Assembly: GCA_030430575.1 (NCBI GenBank)
Contig: JAUIKF010000053.1
Location: 1-59,321 of the forward strand
DNA: 59,321 nucleotides
Direction: 5' to 3'
Source: Bacteroidia bacterium
GTDB taxonomy: Bacteria; Bacteroidota; Bacteroidia; J057
Shown here piece by piece: positions 42,235 to 51,500 of this stretch. The translations under genes were made by a program, and so were the position numbers. Below the pieces are notes generated by a model. It was not told the DNA's origin. It did no database searches and saw nothing but the letters and a program-made list of their open reading frames with translations. Position 1 is the stretch's first letter. The number at the start of each line of letters is the position of its first letter.

Positions 42235-44137
42235 CCACGAAGTACATGTCGATCTCTCCTTTGTTCTTGGCGGCAAGTCTTCCGCGGTGTGTACAGACAA
42301 AATGGGCCTTTGCGTGGGTATGTGTCTGTTTCGAAATGTTGACTTTCCCTACTTCTCCGCAGGACTCAAGACGTGATGCGGTATTGACGGTATCTCCCCA
42401 GATGTCGTAGGCAAATTTTTTGACGCCTACAATTCCTGCCACGACAGGGCCTGTATGAATGCCCAGTCGGGCTTCAAAGAAGGGTTTACCTGCTGCCTGG
42501 CGCTCTTTTTTCAATTGGGCCATGAAAGCTTGAATATCCAGGCCTGCCTGGATGGCGTCTATCGCATGATTTTCGTTCGCAGTAGGGAGGCCTCCTGCAC
42601 ACATATAGGCATCGCCTATGGTCTTGATTTTCTCCAGACCATAGTGACTCGTAATTTCATCAAAATTGCGGAAGCAATGATCCAGTTCTTCTACCAGTTC
42701 CTCAGGTGACATCTGCTCAGCTATTTGGCTAAAGCCTTTAAAATCTGTAAAAAGGACTGTCACTTGCTGATAGCTCCTGGTCTTGGCTTTGCCATATCGC
42801 CGGAGTTCGGAGGCAGTCTCTTTGGGCAAAATATTTTGCAGCAGGCGGCTTTCCAGTCGATATCGGTTGTAAGTAAATCCTCCAAAAAGCACAATTACGA
42901 TCAGACCAGCCACGAGCGCCAGTATGCCAAACCGCTTCTGCTCAGCTTCCAATTCCAGGTCCTTTTCAAGCATTTTTATTTGCTGTGCTTTCTTCTCACT
43001 TTCGTAGATAACCTGTAATTGATGAAGTTGCTCGGCCTTTTGCTTGTCCAGCAAGCTGTCTTTCATAGAGCCATATTTTTGATGAAACTCAAACGCCTGC
43101 TGATAGGCTCCTGTAGCTCCATATATACTGGAAAGGGTGGCATAAGCATACCTGACATCGTCCTTGAGGCCAAGTCTTCGCGCCAATTCTAAGGCGCGGT
43201 AGCAATACTCCAAGGCTTTGTCGTATTCCTTTAATTGGTAATATACTTTCCCGATGTCATTATACCCATCTGCAAGGCCCTCCTGGTCATTGATATTTTC
43301 ATGAATATCAGCGGCTCGGAAAAACAATCTTTTGGCTTCTTCCAAATCCCCCTGACGGCGGCGTATACTGCCCATATTATTGTAATAGCTCGCCCATCCC
43401 CGATAATCATTGAGTTCTTCCAGAAGTACACGAGACTTCTCGTGGGCAGCCAAGGATTTATCGTATTGTTTTAGCTTTCGCCAGGCCCTTCCGATGTAGT
43501 TATAATACACCTGAAGCATGCGTTTTTTACCCAATGCCAGCACGATGGGCAAGCCTTTGTCATAATACACCAATGCTTCTTGATAGTTGTGCAGGTCTTC
43601 TTCTAGTATCCCAAGAGAAAGGTAAGAATGTGCCACCGCAGCACTGTCTCGGAACTTTTCTCGCAATTCCAACGCCACTAAATGGTATTTCATCGACTCA
43701 GGGTAATTGCCATACCGATAGTGTACAGAGGCTATATTGCTGAGTGACCGCGCCATCCCCAGGGAGTCCTTGAGCGAAGTACGGAGGTTAAGGGCCTGAA
43801 CAAAATGCTCCATTGCTTCATCATAGCGGCCTTGATTCCACTGCGCATCGCCCAGGTCACTAAAAGCCCTAGCCAGGCCAGGCTGATAATCAATCAATTC
43901 TGAGAGAGCCCTTGCTTGTAGGGCATAGGAGTGCGCAATAGCGGGGTCATTACGCATCAGATGATAGGAAATTTCAAGTAAGACATTGACCTTACTGGTA
44001 TCCCTACCCATGGTTTCTACTACCTGCTTTAAGCTATCTACATTTGCAGCGCTCACTTTTCCCCATATCAAACAAGCAAAAACACCCCAAATGAGCATTT
44101 TACAGGTTTTTCGGAACAAAAGGAGCAAGCAGTTCAT
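42215..44137 (-). CDS. TPR-adenylate/guanylate cyclase, membrane bound
   Basis: 640 residues. Signal/anchor (about 14-30), seven or so TPR repeats (about 40-360; e.g. GWASYYNNMGSIRRRQGDLEEA), coiled coil, membrane helix (about 405-427), and a class III cyclase domain (about 450-632). Motifs: VLFTDFKGFSQIAE (first metal Asp), KTIGDAYMCAGGLP (second metal Asp) and WGDTVNTASRLES (Asn and Arg of the transition-state pair). The domain is inferred to be cytoplasmic, with the TPR region periplasmic as in other Bacteroidota proteins of this design. The last residues ERPRGA and the TAA stop are encoded by the GC-rich hairpin element C2, so the native end may have been longer or different. Confidence 0.9.
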   Translation of the reverse strand: MNCLLLLFRKTCKMLIWGVFACLIWGKVSAANVDSLKQVVETMGRDTSKVNVLLEISYHLMRNDPAIAHSYALQARALSELIDYQPGLARAFSDLGDAQWNQGRYDEAMEHFVQALNLRTSLKDSLGMARSLSNIASVHYRYGNYPESMKYHLVALELREKFRDSAAVAHSYLSLGILEEDLHNYQEALVYYDKGLPIVLALGKKRMLQVYYNYIGRAWRKLKQYDKSLAAHEKSRVLLEELNDYRGWASYYNNMGSIRRRQGDLEEAKRLFFRAADIHENINDQEGLADGYNDIGKVYYQLKEYDKALEYCYRALELARRLGLKDDVRYAYATLSSIYGATGAYQQAFEFHQKYGSMKDSLLDKQKAEQLHQLQVIYESEKKAQQIKMLEKDLELEAEQKRFGILALVAGLIVIVLFGGFTYNRYRLESRLLQNILPKETASELRRYGKAKTRSYQQVTVLFTDFKGFSQIAEQMSPEELVEELDHCFRNFDEITSHYGLEKIKTIGDAYMCAGGLPTANENHAIDAIQAGLDIQAFMAQLKKERQAAGKPFFEARLGIHTGPVVAGIVGVKKFAYDIWGDTVNTASRLESCGEVGKVNISKQTHTHAKAHFVCTHRGRLAAKNKGEIDMYFVERPRGA

Positions 44138-44155
44138 AGGGGAAACGGGGAGGAA

Positions 44156-44197
44156 GTTCAGGGTTCAGGGTTCAGGGTTCAGGGTTCAGGGTTCAAA
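44156..44197. repeat. Five gttcagg heptads plus gttcaaa upstream of the cyclase
   Basis: Perfect 7-bp units 44156-44190, then gttcaaa. On the minus strand they precede the cyclase start as cctgaac words. Confidence 0.95.
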
Positions 44198-44224
44198 TAG
44201 CTCCAATTCGGTCTACAACCCTAC

Positions 44225-44312
44225 CATTTTATCATTTAGTCATCTACTCATTTATTCATTCTCTTCTCATTCTATCATTCTATCCTTCTCTCATTCTCTC
44301 ATTCTCTCACTT
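44225..44312. repeat. TCAT-word array running into the arginase stop
   Basis: About nine words of the form (t)catttNt (ttttatcatttagtcatcta, ctcatttattcattctcttc, tcattctctcattctctc). Read on the minus strand they are ATGA words that start inside the last codons of the arginase gene; the stop TGA is part of the first word. Confidence 0.9.
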
Positions 44313-45267
44313 CCCTCTCCTCCCCTACAATCGTTTCTACAGCAGATTTCAAGATGGGGAAAGTCAATCGGGCAATTTGGTTCTCCAAATCAAGCAAAGG
44401 GTTGATTTCTGCTAATTCTAAGCAGCAAACCTTTTGGGAGGCTAGCAAGCCATTTAGGAGATGTCGTGCTTGGTTGTTGCTGAGGCCATTGGCCACTGGC
44501 GTTCCAGTCCCACGCGCCAATCCTGCGTCCATGCTGTCTACATCAAAGGAGATATAGATAAAATCACAATTGCTCAGGTGGTCTAATGTGTCAGCTACTA
44601 CCTTGGTCACACCATTGTCCGTTACCTCCTCTACTGGAAATACCCGTACATTATGCTTTTTTATTAAGTAATCCTCTTCGGCCTCCGTGTCACGCAACGC
44701 AATGTATACCAAGTCATTATAGTATATTTTAGGGGAAATACCGCCTATGGCTTTCAATTTGTTCCAATATTCGCGGGTTGAAGGGTGAATTTCATTATGC
44801 CTACAATCCAAATTGTCTTCATTGAGTGATAAGGTCAAGGGCATACCATGAACGTTGCCGGAAGGCGAGGTATAGGGCGAGTGGAGATCTGCGTGTGCAT
44901 CGATCCACACTACTCCAATCCGCTTGTCAGGATAGGCCATCTTAGTCCCTGCAATCGTAGCGCCTGCAGAACTGTGGTCTCCACTCATCACAACGGGAAA
45001 GTGGCCTGTATGAAGAGATCGGAGGATCGTCTGGCTGATGCGTTCATACATCGTGTGGATGCCCGCAATCCGCTTGGCATAATTGAGGTCGGCTTGCATG
45101 TGAAGCAGGTGGTTTTCATCCGCTACTTCTATGCCTTCAAATCTAGAGAAAAAATCAAGGTCTCCAGCATTAATGGCAGCAATTTTCAACGCATCAATAC
45201 CCAAACTAGCTCCACGTGTCCCTGCGCCTAATTCTGACCTTACTCTAATCCATTGAATGGGTTTCAT
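44299..45267 (-). CDS. rocF: Arginase
   Basis: 322 residues. Arginase-family manganese motifs: GDHSSAGATIAG, WIDAHADLHSP, FDVDSMDAGLARGTGTP, and a conserved glutamate in CLELAEINPLLD. It hydrolyses arginine to ornithine and urea in the cytoplasm. The first residues MKPIQWIRVRSELGAGTRGAS fit the family, with the substrate loop HGMPLTLSL. The last seven residues (EEREVRE) are written in repeat words and probably do not matter for the fold. No urease or ornithine-degrading gene is near, so its pathway is not shown. Confidence 0.9.
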   Translation of the reverse strand: MKPIQWIRVRSELGAGTRGASLGIDALKIAAINAGDLDFFSRFEGIEVADENHLLHMQADLNYAKRIAGIHTMYERISQTILRSLHTGHFPVVMSGDHSSAGATIAGTKMAYPDKRIGVVWIDAHADLHSPYTSPSGNVHGMPLTLSLNEDNLDCRHNEIHPSTREYWNKLKAIGGISPKIYYNDLVYIALRDTEAEEDYLIKKHNVRVFPVEEVTDNGVTKVVADTLDHLSNCDFIYISFDVDSMDAGLARGTGTPVANGLSNNQARHLLNGLLASQKVCCLELAEINPLLDLENQIARLTFPILKSAVETIVGEEREVRE

Positions 45268-45394
45268 ATCCTTTTTTTGTTGATTTTTGTGGTAAAATGT
45301 AAGCCAATAAAAGTACGTTTTCTTGTCGAAATTTAATAAACAAAGGTGTTAGAATTTCACCACTATTAACCTTTACTCGAATTTTATTCCTGAG
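45268..45394. other. AT-rich spacer upstream of arginase
   Basis: No gene. It should contain the arginase promoter on the minus strand, but I see no clean TAnnTTTG box there. Confidence 0.5.
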
Positions 45395-45510
45395 TACCTT
45401 TGACCTACCTTCTAACTACCTTACTCATCTATTTTAGCAGAATGGGCGATCCCTTCGCCCCACTCCAATGTTCCAGCAGGCTATCCATCCACTCGGGTAG
45501 CCTTTTTTTA
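45395..45510 (+). ncRNA. Candidate small RNA with terminator, opposite strand to neighbours
   Basis: A -7-like box TACCTTTG (45395-45402) is followed by about 100 bases with hairpin gggcga-tccct-tcgccc (45444-45460) and a Rho-independent-type terminator (ggctatcc/gggtagcc at 45479-45502, then seven T). Both flanking genes are on the minus strand, so a plus-strand terminator needs a plus-strand transcript. No -33 box is clear and I do not recognise an RNA family. Transcription is unproved. Confidence 0.4.
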
Positions 45511-45514
45511 TGTT

Positions 45515-45551
45515 AATGGCCCAACTTTTTTCCATAAAAAGTTGGGCCATT
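45515..45551 (-). terminator. Perfect 16-bp hairpin after the RHS/Ig gene
   Basis: 45515-45530 (aatggcccaacttttt) pairs perfectly with 45536-45551 around a 5-base loop; the A- and T-runs inside the stem make it usable in both directions. It lies 23 bases after the stop of the 45574-53706 gene. Confidence 0.85.
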
Positions 45552-45573
45552 ACCTCGTCTGTAGAAATTTAGG

Positions 45574-48500
45574 TTACCTTATCTCAAGTTTTTTGTACAA
45601 ATTTTCATTATTCACCCTAAAGCGAAGCAGGTACACACCAGCAGCTAGTCCTTTGATCCGAATCATTTCATCTAGCCTTCCTTGCCTAGCATAAGCATCT
45701 TGGCGATAAACTTCCTGCCCTATAGCATTAAACAAGGCAATCTCTACTAAGGTAGATTGATCAAATTGAGCCTTTACATAGAATAAACCATTATTAGGAT
45801 TAGGGAATACGCGAATGATAGCGCCTGCTAATTTATCCTCAAGCGCTGTAGTGATGCTGAAAGTATCGGAGACTTCCGAAGGACAAGGTCCATTGTAAAC
45901 TGTCACTGTATAGGTACCATTTTGAGTGGCAAAAATGGTCTGGGTAGAGTCTTGCAGGATCATCCCGCCAAAAGTCCACACGTACTTTGTCCCTGTTACT
46001 GATGCACGCAAACTATCAGGGTTCGAACGAGAAATCACAGGCTTTGCAGGTACCGAAAGTTGAATTACCTTAATGGAATCAGATGAATCGCTCGTACAGC
46101 CATTCTGATCAGTAACACTTACCCTATAACTGCCTGGTTGTGCAACCCAAATTACAGAATCCATTTTCCCATTGTTCCAATCATAGAGAGTGTATCCGGG
46201 AGGAGCTGTTAATAATAAGCTATCTCCTTCACATAAAATGGTATCGCCTAGAATAGTGGGGGTAGGTGGAAGAAGATTCTTTTGTACAAAAACAGTATCG
46301 GAAATAGGGCCTTTACATCCATTGAGATCTGTAATACATAAGGTAAGCGTATCAGAAGCCTTCAACGTCAGGCTTGCAGTAGTATCTCCACTTGACCATA
46401 AATACCTTGCTAGCCCTAAAGGGCCTGTAAGGGTCGTTGAGTCTCCTTCGCAAAAGGTTCGGTCTCCCATTACGACAGGCTGGGCAGGAAGGCTGTCCAC
46501 GATTACCTCAAGACTATCTGACAAGATACTTTCACACTGGTTCGAATCAACAACACTCACTTGGAAAATGCCACTAGCATCAACCCAAATAGCGTCTATC
46601 GTATCTCCACTACTCCAATTATAAGTTAAAAATCCCATAGGTGCAGTCAGGAGTACACTATCGCCATCACAGAAGCGTGTTTGCGCTTGGGGCGTGATCG
46701 TTGGTTTTGCAGGTAAGGGATTAATAACTGTGTAAAACAGGATTATGGACTTATTGCTACATCCTTTTTGATCTGTAACCACTACATCAAATGTATCAGA
46801 AATCGCAACAGAAATAAAAACGGTAGTATCCCCATTTGACCATAAATAAGTGGCAAAACCTGCCGGTGCTATCAATGTTGTACTGTCATTCATACAGAAA
46901 ACAGAATCTCCTGTAATTATAGGAGTTGGTGGAAGCGGGTTAATCAGGGTTTGTACAGAATCTGATTGAAGGCTGCTACAGTCATTACTATCAACGACTG
47001 TAACATATATCGATACAGCTGAATCCACCATAATCGAAGCAGATATTCCACCATTTGACCAAATATAGGATTTCATCCCTCCTATTGTCGTCAGGACTGT
47101 CGTATCTCCTGCACAGAATTCCAGATTTCCAGTGATCATCGGCTGAGGCGGCAAAGCATTTACTGTCACCACAGTCCCCACTGAGGTGGGACTGACGCAA
47201 GCATTGCTGTCAGTGACTGTCAAGGCGTAGGTACCACTTTGGAAGATGGTCAAGCTAGCCAGCGTATCGGCACCGCCCCAGGTGTAATGGGCATAGCCCG
47301 CAGGGCCTTGCAGGGTGACGGAGTCACCTGCGCAGAAGGTCAAGGTGTCTGAAGCCGTGACCACGGGTTGGGGCGGCAAGGGGTAAACGGTCGTGGCAAA
47401 GCCAGCCGAAATGGGGCTTTCACAGCCGTTCGTATCGATCACACTCACGGTGAAGAGGTTACCTGTATGTACAGTCGTCAACTGGGTTGTATCTCCATTC
47501 GACCAATGATAGCCCACATAACCAGCCGTCGCTATCAAGGCTGTGCTGTCGCCCGCACAGAAATCATCATCCCCCGTGATCAGGGGTTGAGGTGGCAATG
47601 CGTTTACTGTAATCTGCTGGGCAACAGAAGTAAAGCTTTCACAGCCATTCCCATCAATCACAGATACCGTGTACCCCCCAGAGGTATTCACCCAAATCGA
47701 CGAATCCATCGAGCCGGTACTCCAGCGATAATCCACATAGTTCGCAGGTGCTGCGAGCAACACGCTGTCATCTGCACAGAAGGTCGTAGGACCCTGGGCC
47801 ATGACCATAGGCTGAGTCGGCAAAGCATTTACCGTCACAAGGGTCCCCGCTGAGGTCGGACTGACGCAAGCATTGCTGTCAGTGACTGTCAAAGCATAGG
47901 TCCCGCTCTGATAGACGGTCAGGCTCGACAAGGTGTCGGCACCGCCCCAGGTGTAATGGGCGTAGCCTGTAGGTCCTTGTAAGGTGACGGAGTCCCCTGC
48001 GCAGAAGGTCAACGTGTCTGAAGCCGTGACCACCGGTTGGGGGGGCAAGGGGTAAACGGTCGTAGCAAAACCAGCCGAAATGGGGCTTTCACAGCCATTT
48101 GTATCGATCACACTGACGGTGAAGAGGTTACCTGTATATACAGTCGTCAACTGGGTCGTATCTCCATTCGACCAATGATAGCCCACATAACCAGTCGTCG
48201 CCATCAAGGCTGTGCTGTCGCCCGCACAGAAATCATCATCCCCCGTGATCAGGGGTTGAGGAGGCAATGCATTTACTATGACCTGTTGCGAGGCGGAGGT
48301 AATGCTTTCGCACCCATTGCCATCAATCACTGATACCGTGTACCCACCAGAGGTATTCACCCAAATCGACGAATCTGTCGATCCTGTACTCCAGCGATAG
48401 TCTACATAGTTGGTAGGTGCAGCCAGCAGGACGCTGTCGTCTGCACAGAAGGTTGTAGGGCCTTGGGCCATGATCATCGGCTGAGGCGGCAAGGCATTTA

Positions 48501-51500
48501 CTGTCACGAGGGTACCTGCTGAGATTGGGCTGACGCAAGCATTGCTGTCAGTGACGGTCAAAGCGTAAGTACCGCTCTGATAGACTGTCAGACTGGGCAA
48601 AGTGTCGGCACCGCCCCAGGTGTAATGGGCGTAGCCCGCAGGGCCTTGCAGGGTGACGGAGTCCCCGTCGCAGAAAGTCAACGTGTCTGATGCCGTGACC
48701 ACAGGTTGAGGCGGTAAGGGATAGGCGATAATGGAAAGAGAATCAGAATAAGGACTTTTGCAACCGTAAACATCCACGACTTGCAGCGCAATAGGTTGGC
48801 TATTTCTTAACGTAATGCCCTGTGTACTGTCTCCAGAAGTCCATTGATACCCTGCAAATGCGTTTGGCCCCAAAAGCCGGACGCTATCATTTTGGCAAAA
48901 GGCCGTTGGGTCCAGTGCCGTGATGATGGGTTTGGCTAATTTAATCACGGTAAAAGTCGAGTCACTGAACCCAGCAAAAGTACTATCTGGCCAGGTGGTG
49001 GTTATTTTTATTTGGTAGGCTGTACCACCTGCTAGGCTGTCAGGCAAGGCCCATTGGTAAGCAGTATCATCCGCTGCTAGGCCAAGTGCCAAGGCAATGA
49101 AAGTCTGCCCACTATCTGCGGAATAATAGACATCCAAGGATTGCACATTACGGCTGCGCCATTGAATGTTGACCGTATCTTCGGCACAGAATACTTGGCC
49201 TGCCATGGGGCTATAGATGTCCATATAAACGGTATCTCGAACGAAAAAGCAAAAATCGGGTTGGACGGTATTGTCTCTCAGGTTGTTGACATTGTCGCGA
49301 GCCAATGAATAGATGCAATATTCACTCAATTGGTCTCCTTGAAAGGCAAGCATTGTGTCTGCGGTTAATCCACCTGCCAACAGCCGCATGGGCGCGCCAT
49401 TTTCTGACACAAATACGTCGAAAGCCTGTACCCCGGACCCTCCCGAATCGTCTTGGACGATCAAGTCCAGCAAAATCAGAGAATCGATGATGCCGGGTGG
49501 GTTGCCTATTTGCAAAGTAGGCGCTACAGCGTCTATGAGATGCTTTTCGATATTGGTGAAAATGGGGGGATTGATGTCAAAGACAATATTGGCCTGTGCC
49601 GAGAGGGTATCTCCCGTTTGTGACAGGACCGTATCCATACCAATAGTAAAGTCCACAAAGCCTTCCCCATTGGCGAGCAGGCTATCGTTGACTGCCAGGA
49701 ACCCAACCGTAGGGTCGGCTGGCGGCAATCCTGTAGCTGGATCGATAGATCGGAACCGCCAAAATGCGCGGTTGTTTCCTATATCTATCCCCGCTTGTAC
49801 ATCCACAAACAGTCCAAGAGAATCCCTTGCGTCCAGGCGTTGGGTATAGAATAAGGTATTGGGGGGTACGGTAAAGGTCAAGGGGCCAAAGCCAAAGTCT
49901 CCCACGCGGAACGTCCGCGGATCCATATTGTCGTCAAACGGCAAACTGATAAGCACCTCCTGAGCGGGAGCCGTCGCAAAGTCAGGATCGTTTTCAAAAC
50001 GAATCTGGTAGGGAACCTGGTCTCGAACGGAGACCCAGCGCTCAGGGCCATAACCGGCAGGGCCGGTAATGTCATTGGGGTCGTAGGCTTGGATGATGGA
50101 GATTACCCAATCATTAATTTCATTAATGTTTTTGAAAAGACCATACAATTCCTGTGCACCCTCAAATGTTTTATAGCAAGGGTGACTTTTAATAAAATCT
50201 TCCCCCTTTTCTAATATATAATTATCGTCAGCCTCTTCCATTTCAGACTCGACATTGACTGCCTCGTCTAAGACGGAATATAAATCTCTAGCCAATTCTG
50301 ATTCTTCCTTATATCTTTTATAGTATTTCTGAAATTTATTTCCCCCTGGTATTTTTGCTCCTAAACTTTTCTTTAACTTTTCATATCTTTTGTTAAGCCT
50401 ATTACAAAATCTTCCAGCTTTTCTAGTAAATCTATATAATTTATTTTGGCTTAATGCCCGATAAAATTTAGTAGAAACTAATTTTCGAAGAAGCCTGTAT
50501 TTATAAAACCCTTTTACTGCTTTATAAATAGCCTTTGAAGATCTATAAATCTTATTTAACCCTCTATAAATTCTATAACCTGAAACCGCCGCCCCTACGA
50601 CCTTTCCAATTATAGGCAAAAAAAATAGTTCCCCAGTTGGATCAATAAAGTTTAAAGAATTATTTTCCACATATGTATACCGATTAAGCGATAATGGGTG
50701 CTCATATATGTCATTAAATATATCCTCACTCCCAAATCTTCCCACCTCCGCATCATAATACCGCGCCCGATAATAATACAAGCCCATCGTCCCTTCCCAC
50801 CTACGCCCGGTATAGGTATAGGGATTAGCCACTGCCCCAGTCTGGTGCCTCATTTTCCCAAAAGCTTCATAGGCATAGGTATTTTGGACATTTCCTGTAG
50901 CATTGGTAAGAGAAGTAATGCTGCCCAAGCCATCCTTGTGATAGAAGTAGCTATTGGCTCCTTGGCGCATCGAAACCCAACTGTCCATTGCCATATAGGA
51001 AGTATAGCGCGTAGTAGTCTGGTTCATTCCATTTAGCTCCATAAGGACATTGTCCCCATCCCAGAAAAAACGTGTTTCCACACCTCCTGGGGCGATATGC
51101 AAAATGCGGTTCCCTAGGGCGTCATAGGCATATTGGTGGACATCCATATTGGGCATGGTGACCTTGATGAGGCGGTCCAGCCCATCCCAGACATAGGTGG
51201 TCGTTCCACTCGTATCTGTCTTGGAGGTCATATTGCCATTGGCATCGAAGGTATAAGTGATCCCCCCTGCCGAGATCAGTCGGTCCGCCTTATCGTAGGT
51301 GTACACCGTGCTATCGCCCGCATATATGCGCAGCAGACGGTTGCCAGCCCCATCGTAGCGAAATATTTCGGTTGTACCATCACTGTACACGACCGAGTCT
51401 AGACGGCTCACGCCGTCATATCGGTAGTGGTGCGTACCCGTCAGGTCTGTCATGCTCAGGCGATTGCCTGTACTGTCATAGGTATAGGAAAACCGATCGA

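Noticed and set aside
653..44312. CRISPR arrays.
   Set aside because: Repeats are 7-10 bp without unique 30-40-bp spacers, and no cas genes are present; the 669-bp repeat is protein-coding.
46190..48333. Long plus-strand frames (for example 46190-46624, 47368-47853) opposite the Ig-like repeats.
   Set aside because: Antisense shadows caused by the repetitive codon pattern of the RHS/Ig gene; copies recur with the 669-bp repeat.
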